Shown piece by piece: positions 44,325-53,059 of a stretch of DNA of 54,306 nucleotides (the stretch's first letter is position 1; every line of letters begins with the position of its first letter). The position numbers were made by a program, and so were the translations under genes. The notes beneath the pieces are model-generated. The model was not told where the DNA came from and did not search any database. It was given only the letters and a program-made list of their open reading frames with translations. This stretch comes from Fibrobacter sp. (GTDB lineage: Bacteria; Fibrobacterota; Chitinivibrionia; Chitinivibrionales; Chitinispirillaceae), in NCBI GenBank assembly GCA_012515615.1, contig JAAYYB010000195.1, positions 1 through 54,306 on the forward strand. The letters are read 5' to 3'.

Positions 44325-46622
44325 TCAGATAAAGTACCTTGAGAGCATATCAAAAAGTTCCTGTTTCCGGAATGGTTTACAAAGACTTGCAGTGAAACCA
44401 TACCGTGACGGGTTTGCTATAACAGGATCATCGGCGTATCCACTCACGACAAAAACAGGCGTTTGGGGTGCACACTTACGTACAGAATCAATGATCTCTT
44501 TTCCACCCTTTTTACCGGGAATAGTAAGATCAAAAATCATCCCTTTCAGCTGCCTGAATTCATCCGGTCTGTTCTCTATCATGTCAAGGACTTCTTCTCC
44601 ATTGCTGCAGCAGACGGTTTGGTATCCTCCTGCATTGAGCATTGCTGATGTGATTGCACGAATGAAGTCTTCATCATCCATTAACAGGATGGTACCACTG
44701 CCAACGGTTTCTGATGTATTAATCTCTTCTCGAGTTACGGGAGCCATTTCCGTTGCAGGAAGATATATCGTTATGGTGGTACCCTGATCCAGAACCGATT
44801 CAACCTCCAGACATCCTCCATGACGAGTGATAATTGAGTGTGAGGTCGCCAGGCCCAGTCCGTGTCCATTGTGTTTTGTTGTGAAAAAGGGGTCAAAAAT
44901 CCGGCTGAGGTTGGCTTTGGAAATTCCGCAACCATGGTCGGTTATCGATATTTTTACCCATTTCCCTCCCGGGACGGTGCCGCCGAAATTGCCTTCAATG
45001 GTAGTATTTTCTGCCGTTACATTAATTGTACCGCCAGTGGGCATTGCCTGCTTGGCATTTATTACGATGTTGTCAATTACCTGGCTGATATGATTCTGAT
45101 CAAACTCGCAGAACCACAGGTCCGGATCAAATCTGAATTCATACGAGATGCTTGAACCACTCAATGCGAAGCGGACAGTATCGGGCAGCAGCGGCAGAAG
45201 AGAACCAATAGTCTTTCGGGGTTCTCCGCCTTTTGCGAATGTAAGCAACTGATTTGTAAGGGCTTTGGCCCGATTGATGGTTGACAGTGTTTTTGCCAGA
45301 GACTCTTTTACCGGTGTCTCCTGTGATGTATCATGAGCGATGCTGATGTAACCGAAGATGCCTGCCAGAAGATTATTAAAATCATGAGCAATACCCCCGG
45401 CAAGGGTGCCAATAGAATCAAGTTTTTGAGAACGCAGAAGCATCTCCTCCGATCTTCTCTGATCGGTAACATCGGTACAGATTCCCTCGACTCGTACGAC
45501 ATCTCCATTTTCAAGTATTGGCCCGTAGTAGATCTCAATGATCTTGTACTGGTTTCCAGGATGTAGAATTTTCATTTCTACGTGCTGAAACACGTGCTCT
45601 TTTCTTAATAGCTTATCAGCATCTTTTCCCACAGTAATGGATTGGGGTTCCACGTTTAAGGCACTCCAGGTCTTGCCAATCGCTGACTGGGCAGATATTC
45701 CGAAGAGTTTTTCGAAATTTTTACTTACGTATGTAAATACTCCCTGAGGTGACTGGCTGATTACACAATAACGTGGTCCGATTCCTTCAATTAACCTTCG
45801 GTACTTCGCTTCACTTTCCTGAAGTTCCCGTTGTATCCTGTACTCTTCTGTTACATCCCGAAACACCAGTACCACTCCGGCAGTACTTCCGTCAATGGCA
45901 CGAATCGGAGCTGCAGAATCAGCGATCTGATATTCAGTTCCATCCCTTGAGATCATTATTGTATGGTTTGCAAGTTTGACTTTTTTTCCTTTGACAAGAA
46001 CCTCATCTACCGGGCTTAAAACCGGTTGTCTGCTAAAAGAATTAATAATCCTGAAAATTTCAGCAACGGGTTTCCCTACGGCCTCACTTTTCTTCCACCC
46101 TGTAAGTTTTTCTGCCACCGGGTTGATAGCTGAAACTTTCCCGGCAACATCGGTTACCAGTATCGCATCTCCGATAGAGTCGAAGGTGATACGAAGATTT
46201 TCGGTCTGTTCGTAGAGCTCTTTTGTACGTTGTTGTACACGCAACTCTAACTGTTCGGTAAGCTCAGCATTGATCAGCTCTTGTTGCCGTTCTTCAAATA
46301 TCACCCCGAGCATGTTCATAACGTTTTGTAAAAAAGGGAGATATCCTGAAAATGCCTGAGCGTCCCGAAGCGAAAGAGTGAAATATCCGAAGGTACTGTT
46401 TTTATAACAGATTGAAAGCTGTTTGCTGTCGGCCTGTTCAACTGGGGATGTGCCGGGGTTTGATTTATCGGCTGAATACTTGACATCCTCCACACCGGGA
46501 AGTTCTCCAAGTACACGACAAACCGCATCGATAATCGCTTTTGTATCGTGAACATGGATAACCATGCTTTGCAGCAGGTTGATTTTTCCAAGGACTTCAG
46601 TTGAAATTGAATCGAGAGTCAT
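44325..46622 (-). CDS. PAS-domain hybrid histidine kinase with C-terminal receiver
   Basis: A 765-residue signalling protein without a transmembrane segment. An N-terminal region (1-110) of unknown type and a coiled coil (110-145) are followed by two PAS domains (about 145-260 and 275-385), the phosphoacceptor H413 in GGIAHDFNNLL, an ATPase domain (N box NIVINAKQAM, G boxes DHGCGIS and GHGLGLA), and a receiver domain from about 643 with phosphorylation site D698 and K749. The receiver is probably an internal relay or a brake. No DNA-binding response regulator lies next to it, so the output is unknown; the signal is likely cytoplasmic. Confidence 0.92.
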   Translation of the reverse strand: MTLDSISTEVLGKINLLQSMVIHVHDTKAIIDAVCRVLGELPGVEDVKYSADKSNPGTSPVEQADSKQLSICYKNSTFGYFTLSLRDAQAFSGYLPFLQNVMNMLGVIFEERQQELINAELTEQLELRVQQRTKELYEQTENLRITFDSIGDAILVTDVAGKVSAINPVAEKLTGWKKSEAVGKPVAEIFRIINSFSRQPVLSPVDEVLVKGKKVKLANHTIMISRDGTEYQIADSAAPIRAIDGSTAGVVLVFRDVTEEYRIQRELQESEAKYRRLIEGIGPRYCVISQSPQGVFTYVSKNFEKLFGISAQSAIGKTWSALNVEPQSITVGKDADKLLRKEHVFQHVEMKILHPGNQYKIIEIYYGPILENGDVVRVEGICTDVTDQRRSEEMLLRSQKLDSIGTLAGGIAHDFNNLLAGIFGYISIAHDTSQETPVKESLAKTLSTINRAKALTNQLLTFAKGGEPRKTIGSLLPLLPDTVRFALSGSSISYEFRFDPDLWFCEFDQNHISQVIDNIVINAKQAMPTGGTINVTAENTTIEGNFGGTVPGGKWVKISITDHGCGISKANLSRIFDPFFTTKHNGHGLGLATSHSIITRHGGCLEVESVLDQGTTITIYLPATEMAPVTREEINTSETVGSGTILLMDDEDFIRAITSAMLNAGGYQTVCCSNGEEVLDMIENRPDEFRQLKGMIFDLTIPGKKGGKEIIDSVRKCAPQTPVFVVSGYADDPVIANPSRYGFTASLCKPFRKQELFDMLSRYFI

Positions 46623-47169
46623 AAATCTTCATCCTTGCAGATACTCTTCAAATCCAATAGTAGAGCTGTAAAAACTGACTTACTGATTCTCCCATTCCAA
46701 AAGCTATTTCCATTGGAATGCTTCAGGTTGAAAAAACTGGTTGGTCACGATTTTCAGTTTAACTAATATTATCATCGTACCCCAAATCAGTCAACTTTTA
46801 TTATTAGTACATACTCCTCATTGTCAGCTTGTAGAATGAACTGCACAAAATAACCAGTTTTCTGTTTGTGATTGACAGCCCCGGGGCAGCTTATGCAGAG
46901 ATTTATCGGAGAGGCATATGCGCCAACTTAATATTACAATATAATACTCAATAAGACTTTTTTATAAGAGGGCGGCCAGTGCTCATCTGAATCCGGATGG
47001 TTTCACCATTAAAAAGCAGCATGAAAATGCCCATAGAATCACAAAACATTAAAGTAAATAGTTGCATCAGGTGAAGTCAGGATGCTAAATTATTCTCACA
47101 GTGAATTTTATCAACTTTTCTCTGTATCTGATACGGCGAAACGATTCTGATACAGAAAGGATAAACAGA
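46623..47169. other. Non-coding divergent region between the kinase and the licheninase
   Basis: About 550 bases between divergent genes, with no ORF I can support. A small inverted repeat, CATTCCAA/TTGGAATG, lies at about 46690-46717. A GGAGAGG before an eight-codon frame at 46918 is probably chance. Promoters for both genes must lie here, but I see no strong -35/-10 pair. Confidence 0.5.
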
Positions 47170-48036
47170 TTGAACATCCAGAATACCATTAATCGTTTTC
47201 CGGTCATAAACAAAATTATACAAATATGCCTTCTGATGATCATACCCGTTCACACTGCTTTTGCACAGCAGCAAGTACTGGGAAGCGCTGAACTTTTCAC
47301 TAAAGGGAGTGTGACTTACGGACGCTTTGAAGTGCGTATGAGAATGGTAGGAGCGGATGGTGTCATAAGCTCATTTTTCCTCTGGAAACAGGATTCCGGT
47401 GACAACGATGCCATCTGGAATGAAATTGATATCGAAGTACTGGGGTGCAGCCGCAAAGGTTTTCAGAGTGCAATTCATTACGGAACTGGTGGCTGGTCCA
47501 ATATGCAGCATCTGGAAAGTTTTCACCATGTGGATAGAGATCTTACATCAGGATACAACACCTATACCATTGAGTGGACACCGGATTACATTTCATGGAA
47601 ACTTAATGATAGTCTGATAAGGAAGGATAACAGTGATTTAATCAAGAAATTCCGTGACGTTCCGATGCAGATGCGCTTTAATATCTGGCCGTCTCTTAAT
47701 CCATCCTGGGCCGGGCAGTTTAACCCGGAGGTACTGCCAAGACACTTGTATATAAACTGGATAAAATATTACAAATACACTCCCGGCAAAGATTCCAGCT
47801 TCACTCCTGAATGGGAAGACAAATTTGATTCCGACACTCTTGGTGCACGATGGAGTACAGGTTTCTGGGAGAGTCCGGACAAAGCCAGCACTCATATTGA
47901 CAAAAATGTCAATGTCAAGAATGGCGCCGCGATTCTGACTCTGTCAGAGTATGCAAAACACGGTTTCAACGGGATACTTCCTCAGGATAACCAGGGCGGA
48001 ACCACGTTTCCTAAAGAGTTCAGAAGAGGACGATAG
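47170..48036 (+). CDS. Circularly permuted GH16 licheninase (beta-1,3-1,4-glucanase)
   Basis: Cleaves mixed-linkage beta-glucan. The 288-residue protein (from TTG at 47170) has a signal peptide ending AFA-QQQ, then the GH16 catalytic half with E85, D87 and E89 in NEIDIEVLG. The segment that normally starts GH16 glucanases (WEDKFDSDTLGARWSTGFW) comes last. This is the permuted order of the Fibrobacter succinogenes glucanase, and many blocks agree (GSAELFT, YGRFEVRMRM, FQSAIHYG, HTY/NTYTIEWTPDY, INWIKYYKYTPG, FNGILPQD). I favour the TTG at 47170 because AAGGA lies eight bases upstream; a GTG at 47101 is in frame. It ends soon after the catalytic fold with no sorting domain. Confidence 0.92.
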   Translation: MNIQNTINRFPVINKIIQICLLMIIPVHTAFAQQQVLGSAELFTKGSVTYGRFEVRMRMVGADGVISSFFLWKQDSGDNDAIWNEIDIEVLGCSRKGFQSAIHYGTGGWSNMQHLESFHHVDRDLTSGYNTYTIEWTPDYISWKLNDSLIRKDNSDLIKKFRDVPMQMRFNIWPSLNPSWAGQFNPEVLPRHLYINWIKYYKYTPGKDSSFTPEWEDKFDSDTLGARWSTGFWESPDKASTHIDKNVNVKNGAAILTLSEYAKHGFNGILPQDNQGGTTFPKEFRRGR

Positions 48037-48120
48037 TTTAATCACGGCTGGGACCTCACTTTTGGCCCCCCCAAGGTAGAAGGTGTGACAGAAGTGAAGT
48101 AACATAACAGCTTTTTCCCC

Positions 48121-48198
48121 GTCATTCCGCCGGAGGCCGGAAACCATCTTCTCCGATTTCCTAATTCTCGGATGGATGCCGTTCTTCAACGGCATGAC
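48121..48198. repeat. Two-hairpin repeat family R2, copy 2
   Basis: Opens GTCATTCCGCCGGAGGCCGG, contains AAACCATCTTCTCC and ends in the perfect hairpin ATGCCGTTCTTCAACGGCAT followed by GAC. Same layout as the copy at 34892, with changes mainly in the spacer. It follows the licheninase gene by about 85 bases. Confidence 0.8.
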
Positions 48199-48255
48199 GT
48201 CCGTTACGGTTGTGCTGAAAGGTTACTTATGTGAATGACGTAACAGCTGCACTCC

Positions 48256-48330
48256 GTCATTCCGCCGGAGGCCGGAAACCATCTTCTACTGTTCCAACCG
48301 TTCCTGGATGCTGTTCTTCAACGGCGTGAC
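48256..48330. repeat. Two-hairpin repeat family R2, copy 3
   Basis: Third copy in the window, in the same orientation as copy 2 and separated from it by 57 bases. The second hairpin has lost perfect pairing (ATGCTGTTCTTCAACGGCGT). Both copies are preceded by TAACAGCT, suggesting that a longer unit was duplicated. Confidence 0.78.
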
Positions 48331-48386
48331 AAATTCGTGGCGGGAGTGAGGAAAAGACTTACAGAGGTTCCAGTTTGTGAAAGCCT

Positions 48387-48433
48387 TTATGCACCCGGGA
48401 TAAGTGCAATTCGCGCTTATCCCGGGTGCATAA
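48387..48433. repeat. Perfect 18-bp palindrome next to the esterase stop codon
   Basis: The arms 48387-48404 and 48416-48433 are perfect reverse complements around an 11-nt loop (TGCAATTCGCG). The centre and part of the arms recur at 53060-53094 near repeat R1 copy C. It lies nine bases after the esterase gene (minus strand) but no T-run follows, so it is not a classical terminator. Confidence 0.75.
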
Positions 48434-48442
48434 GTTCAGTTA

Positions 48443-49492
48443 TCAGGGAACTATAACTTTGTGTGCAGCAGATCCGCTCTTCCCGTTTACCATGACCATG
48501 TAAATACCTGCTGGCTTGTTACTGAAAGTAAATGCCTGTTTTGAAACTGTTGCACTGGAGACAGTCCTGCCTTTAGTGTCAATCACACGCACCCGGCTTT
48601 TTTCATCTGCACCTTTTAAATGAATAACACCGGATGCATATGAAGCACTGAGAGCTGTGTGAATCCCGGAAAGTGGCTGCTTCAATACAGGAGTACTGTT
48701 TTTAAGAGTAAAATTCTTCAGAAATGCCCAAGTCTCTTCGCTGTTGTTTATGCGATCATTTGTATTCATCGGCCATTCATGACCACCAGTACGGATTGAA
48801 TCCGCAATAACTACCGTGCCCTGATCACATGGACCGTAATAAAGCCTGGTAACATAGGAATTATTTTTACCTTCAGGGTACGGTTGTGTCACCACCGGTG
48901 TTTCCGGACAATTGCATTTTTTTATCCATTTTTTGACATCATCCATAAACGCAGCTGTCCCGCCGCTGAAGCCCTCATTTGTACCAAACGTCAGCCTCAT
49001 CGACATCGGCCGTGAGAGATTGCAATCACCGTTGAGATGTCCTGAAGTCGGTGCGATAGCCGCGAATACATCGGAATACCGGCACCCAAGCTGAAAAGTC
49101 ATAAATCCGCCCTGAGAGAACCCGCAGGAGTAGATCCGCTCCCTGTCGATACCATACTTTTTATCCACGGTGTCGATGATCGCCATCAGAAAAGCATAAT
49201 CGTTGGCACCCGACATGTCCCACGATCTGTTGATCGCATTGGGGTAAACGACTATAAATTTTCCCTTATCCGCAACGTTGTCCATCTTTGTAGCGGAATG
49301 TGCCCACTCTGAATCCTGATTGTAACCATGTAGAGTGAAAACAAGCGGTGGTTTGTTTATGCCGGAAGGCACGTATTCAATGTAATTACGATTTACTCCG
49401 GCAATACGCATATTCTGCGTCTTCGCCTGGCCGAAAACTCCTGCCGACATCGAAATGACCGCCACAAAAGCCAATAAACTACGTAAAACCAT
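48443..49492 (-). CDS. Secreted CE1-like esterase (feruloyl/acetyl xylan esterase or PHB-depolymerase-like) with C-terminal sorting domain
   Basis: A 349-residue exported protein (signal peptide to about residue 21). The alpha/beta-hydrolase core has the oxyanion segment PLVFTLHGYNQD, the nucleophile elbow CGFSQGG near 125, and the histidine in TGGHEWP near 238. This is the LpqC/feruloyl-esterase type of domain. The last 75 residues look like a type IX secretion sorting domain (VRVIDTKGRTVSS, PAGIYMVMVNGKSG). Its place beside a xylanase and a licheninase favours removal of feruloyl or acetyl groups from hemicellulose, though polyester cleavage cannot be excluded. GGGGGG lies before the start codon. 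Confidence 0.88.
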   Translation of the reverse strand: MVLRSLLAFVAVISMSAGVFGQAKTQNMRIAGVNRNYIEYVPSGINKPPLVFTLHGYNQDSEWAHSATKMDNVADKGKFIVVYPNAINRSWDMSGANDYAFLMAIIDTVDKKYGIDRERIYSCGFSQGGFMTFQLGCRYSDVFAAIAPTSGHLNGDCNLSRPMSMRLTFGTNEGFSGGTAAFMDDVKKWIKKCNCPETPVVTQPYPEGKNNSYVTRLYYGPCDQGTVVIADSIRTGGHEWPMNTNDRINNSEETWAFLKNFTLKNSTPVLKQPLSGIHTALSASYASGVIHLKGADEKSRVRVIDTKGRTVSSATVSKQAFTFSNKPAGIYMVMVNGKSGSAAHKVIVP

Positions 49493-49551
49493 ATCCCCCC
49501 CCTTTTTTGGCTAACCGCTTAAATAATCATGGCCGTATGTGCAGTGACACA

Positions 49552-49571
49552 AGTTGCAGATAAAAGCAACT
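49552..49571. promoter_or_regulatory. Inverted repeat before the esterase gene (possible operator)
   Basis: AGTTGC and GCAACT flank an 8-nt centre, about 60 bases upstream of the esterase start and 75 bases after the stop of the regulator gene. It could be the binding site of that regulator. The arms are short. Confidence 0.3.
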
Positions 49572-49646
49572 CATGTATCACAATATAAGCATTATTTGTG
49601 TAAAGCACATCATTTTTATCATTACAGCAGGACAAGTGTGGTCAAG

Positions 49647-51155
49647 CTATCCCGCACGTTCAACAATTCTTCCGCTCAGTCTTACCGCGGGCTTATTATT
49701 CAATAAATGTGAGCTATTGGGATAGAGAAGATGGTTCAGCATCAATTGTACCTCTCCAAAAGCATTGAACTCATAGGAACTGATATTTCTTTCGAAACTC
49801 TTAAAAGAATTATCAAATCCCATTAGAGCAGGGCGTTGCGCAAGCGGCACAGAGCAATGATTCCAGTAATCGGTTATCAACACCGCGACATGATCATTTG
49901 CACACACCCAGGCTGTTATAGAGCTGTTCTCCAGAGCCTGTTTCATCAACCTTTCACATTCGGTAAAAATCAAACTGTCACGTAAAAGTGTATCATGTTC
50001 AAATCTGATTGAAGAGATCCCGTTTTTTAGAAAAGGGTGCAGATTTTTAACTATTCTCCGGGTCGAACAATTTCTATCAAAAGAGGACTCTTCCTGCACT
50101 TTCATCAGAAAATAGTAGTCGTTTAAAAACTGATTGCATACAAAGGGGAATATCTGGACATCAGGGTAAGAATTTGCCGCTTTTTTCAGCCCGCTCAGTC
50201 TGTTCTGTGACCAGGGACTTTCATGGTACGGCGAAATGTAAGCGATTTTTTTATGCCCTTTACCGATCAGATATCTGCCGACTTCCAAACCGGGAAGTAT
50301 TGAATAACTGGAGTCAAAGAACGACAACTTCTTCCGGTTGCCACTGTAACGGTCAATCATTTTCTGAATTCTATGATCTTCAACCCATGCCGAAATAGGG
50401 ATATTGTACTGTAACAATTTACGCAGACATTCTGCTGAATCTTTCATGTGGTATGAAGAAAGGATAATGCCGCAGATATCTTTACTTCTCAAAAAATGTT
50501 CTAGTGGTGTGTCATCCGGGGTATAAAATTGCGGCTCCACAAGGGAATCATCGCAGCAGACAGTTTCCAGTCTAACGTTGTGGTTCATGGCTGCAGTGGA
50601 AAGTAAACGATAAAAATTGCGTTCACGTTCTGTCTCTATTTTTACAGAATTTCTACCTGTACCAAATGCTACTATTGCGATCCTGGGCCGGGGTTTAATC
50701 CGGCTGGTAAAGAAATGATACCGGACGCCGTTGCGCTTAATGATATTTTCTTTACATAACATGTCAAGAATTTTTTTAATCGACGGATAACTCACGTTGT
50801 AATATGCCGACAGCTGCTTGATTGAAGGTAACGGCTGATGAGTAGGGTATTTTCCTTCATTTATATCGTTCCTGAGCATCCGGGCAATTGCCTTTACCTT
50901 ACCCGTTTTCTGATAATTTGTAACCTTCGGAGATGATGTTTTCTTACCGGCAATGCTATAACCTTTCCCCCACCCACCCTCTATTACCCCTTCTTCCCTT
51001 AGTACTGCAATCGCCCTGATTACAGTTACAGGTGAAACCATGCACAGACCGGCAAGATTTCTCACCGGGGGCAGACACTCATCAGTACTGGATTCAATAA
51101 TCCCGCGTATCTTCCTGACAGTTTCTGATAACACCGGAGCACTTCGTTTTTTCAT
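49647..51155 (-). CDS. Transcription regulator with two GntR-type winged helices and a LacI-type sugar-sensor domain
   Basis: A 502-residue regulator. Two winged-helix domains stand in tandem: residues about 6-70 (LPPVRNLAGLCMVSPVTVIRAIAVLREEGVIEG) and about 85-150 (YPTHQPLPSIKQLSAYYNVSYPSIKKILDMLCKENIIKR). A periplasmic-binding-protein-like domain of the LacI/GalR type follows (from about 158, PRIAIVAFG; GICGIILSSYH-like strand; LIGKGHKKIAYISPYHESPW; CANDHVAVLITDYW). GntR-LacI fusions normally carry one winged helix. It is divergent from the GH10 xylanase and upstream of the esterase on its own strand, so sugar-dependent control of these genes is the natural guess. Confidence 0.88.
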   Translation of the reverse strand: MKKRSAPVLSETVRKIRGIIESSTDECLPPVRNLAGLCMVSPVTVIRAIAVLREEGVIEGGWGKGYSIAGKKTSSPKVTNYQKTGKVKAIARMLRNDINEGKYPTHQPLPSIKQLSAYYNVSYPSIKKILDMLCKENIIKRNGVRYHFFTSRIKPRPRIAIVAFGTGRNSVKIETERERNFYRLLSTAAMNHNVRLETVCCDDSLVEPQFYTPDDTPLEHFLRSKDICGIILSSYHMKDSAECLRKLLQYNIPISAWVEDHRIQKMIDRYSGNRKKLSFFDSSYSILPGLEVGRYLIGKGHKKIAYISPYHESPWSQNRLSGLKKAANSYPDVQIFPFVCNQFLNDYYFLMKVQEESSFDRNCSTRRIVKNLHPFLKNGISSIRFEHDTLLRDSLIFTECERLMKQALENSSITAWVCANDHVAVLITDYWNHCSVPLAQRPALMGFDNSFKSFERNISSYEFNAFGEVQLMLNHLLYPNSSHLLNNKPAVRLSGRIVERAG

Positions 51156-51342
51156 TCTGGTCCATCTTTGAAAAGTACCTCTTAAATATAACAGTATAAC
51201 GATTATTTTAATATATTAATTTTTCTTTTTTAATCGGCACACTCTAAACCGCTATATTGTTAGAAGTCAGACCGTTTTGGGCATTCGATCAATTCTGACG
51301 GACAACACTTGTATGGTAAAGAACGCAATCAAAGGAGTGTGG

Positions 51343-52830
51343 ATGTTTGCAGCACTGAATTTCAAGTCAATAAAAGGTTTTTCTTCTCATAATAGTTGGC
51401 TTCCGGTGAGACAATCAAAGCCAGAACTTCTTTCGTTAAATCTATCTCTGGTATTACTCTTACTGTGTGCAATTGTGCTGTTCCCCAAACACCTGTCAGC
51501 TTCAGAAACAGTGCTTAACGACACCCGCATTCTGATCGGTGCTACCGCAGAGGTCGGAAGCTCGGATAAAGAGGGGCTGTTCGGCTGGAAAGCATCCAGT
51601 TCAGTTCAAAATACGATTAAGAGCGAATTCGGTCTGGTACAGACAACATCTTATCCGGCATGGGGTGTATGGACCGGAACAGCTCAGAATCCCAAAGCCT
51701 ACAATTTAAGTGATATGAACAGAGTCATAAACTGGGCACGTGAGAACAATAAAAAAACATGCATACATCTTCTTTGCGGTTCGGGAACCTATTTCCCCGC
51801 ATGGTTTAATTCAGGCACATGGACAAATGATCAGCTTGAAGATCTGCTGCAGAGCTGGATAACCGAAGCCATCACCACCAACGGCAACGCATCCAAGGTG
51901 GATTACTGGAATGTTGTGAATGAGGCGTTTACCTGGGATGGGAAATACTGGCCGACTGAAACTGAATGCCGCTGGCAGCAGCTTGGATGGGAAGCGGATC
52001 AATCGGGGCTTACCGGGAATGCAAAAGTTTACGATCGGCATCCTGTGTATATTCGTAAAGCTTTTGAGATGGCTAGATCAAAAACTTCGGCAAAACTTGA
52101 ATTGCGTGATTACTATATCGAGTTCTGGGATAATTCTGTGAAGGCAAGGGCGTTTTATCAGTTGGTCAAGCATCTGGTAAATACAGGAGTACCGATTGAT
52201 GCTGTCGGGTTTCAGGGCCATTTCAGACTTGACCGCACTTATGACTGGTCAAAGCTGACCACGGCTGTAGCGGAGTATAAGAAACTCGGTCTTGAGGTCT
52301 ATATCACTGAAGTCGATTATGGTGATACCGATCAGATCGCGCCGGCAAAGCAATCCCAGTGGTCGGCCCAGCTGGATGAGGCCCAGACAAAAGGATATCA
52401 TGACTTTGCAAAAGCAGCGGCCGCAGGAGGAACAGACTGGATATGTCTCTGGGGTGTAGCGGACAATACCAATTCATACTGGAGAATGGGACAGAACGCG
52501 CTTCTTTTCAACGAACAATATCAACCCAAAGCTGCTTACACCGGATTCCACCAGGGTATCGTCGAGGGCTTGCCCCCTGTCAATACAGCAGGATCTAAAA
52601 CAGGCCCGGCCAATTCCAGAGGGATTATACCAAAAATCATTGGAACAAAGATATATCTCAATGATATCAACTTTAACCGGTACAAAATCTTTAATATGTC
52701 GGGAAAACTTGTAGATTCATCAGAAACTTCCAATAATTCGATCGATATCGGACACGTTTCAAAGGGTGTCTACGTTCTGGAAATCTTTACAAAATCATCA
52801 GGGAAAATGACTTTCAATATCAACCGGTGA
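51343..52830 (+). CDS. Secreted GH10 endo-beta-1,4-xylanase with C-terminal sorting domain
   Basis: Cuts xylan backbones. The 495-residue protein starts at the ATG at 51343, which has AGGAG five bases before it; the export signal is the hydrophobic stretch at about 32-54. In the GH10 barrel (about 58-420) the acid/base is E194 (WNVVNEAF) and the nucleophile E323 (VYITEVD). The usual HTLxWH segment is changed: H142 is kept, but the W-H pair is replaced (HLLCGSGTYFPAW). The final 60 residues resemble a type IX sorting domain (YKIFNMSGKLVDSS, SKGVYVLEIFTKSSG). It is divergent from the two-winged-helix regulator. In-frame upstream starts (TTG 51277, ATG 51313) are less likely. Confidence 0.93.
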   Translation: MFAALNFKSIKGFSSHNSWLPVRQSKPELLSLNLSLVLLLLCAIVLFPKHLSASETVLNDTRILIGATAEVGSSDKEGLFGWKASSSVQNTIKSEFGLVQTTSYPAWGVWTGTAQNPKAYNLSDMNRVINWARENNKKTCIHLLCGSGTYFPAWFNSGTWTNDQLEDLLQSWITEAITTNGNASKVDYWNVVNEAFTWDGKYWPTETECRWQQLGWEADQSGLTGNAKVYDRHPVYIRKAFEMARSKTSAKLELRDYYIEFWDNSVKARAFYQLVKHLVNTGVPIDAVGFQGHFRLDRTYDWSKLTTAVAEYKKLGLEVYITEVDYGDTDQIAPAKQSQWSAQLDEAQTKGYHDFAKAAAAGGTDWICLWGVADNTNSYWRMGQNALLFNEQYQPKAAYTGFHQGIVEGLPPVNTAGSKTGPANSRGIIPKIIGTKIYLNDINFNRYKIFNMSGKLVDSSETSNNSIDIGHVSKGVYVLEIFTKSSGKMTFNINR

Positions 52831-52845
52831 GCACCTGATTTTTAA

Positions 52846-53035
52846 GAATAAAGATTTTCTGGAAGAGGGTGTCCCCTCTTTCGCTACAGCCTGTCGAAGA
52901 CGCCAGTCTTCCGCTATCACCCCGTGTTGTCCACTAGTTGCAAAGGCAGGTAATTTCACCACATTTACAATGCCTTTTTCGCCGCGCTGACGAACTGCTG
53001 GTAGATTAAAACGTATTGTAGCCTCCCGGAAATTA
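52846..53035 (+). repeat. Dispersed repeat family R1, copy C
   Basis: Opens GAATAAAG, then CTGGAAGAGGGTGTCCCC, a GAAGAC/GTCTTC hairpin, the core at 52907-52934 (identical to copy A over 28 bases apart from none I can see), GCGAACTG-like block, GGTAGATTAAAAC and a TATTGTAGCC tail. It directly follows the xylanase gene, more than 30 kb from copies A and B. Confidence 0.78.
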
Positions 53036-53059
53036 GATACCTAAGGCCGGGGAATATAA

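Noticed and set aside
46918-46944. Eight-codon frame with a good ribosome-binding site before the licheninase
   Set aside because: Could be a leader peptide, but there is no attenuator-like structure after it, so chance is more likely.
48387-48433. Rho-independent terminator of the esterase gene
   Set aside because: The stem is strong but no T-run follows on either strand, and a related sequence occurs elsewhere as a repeat.
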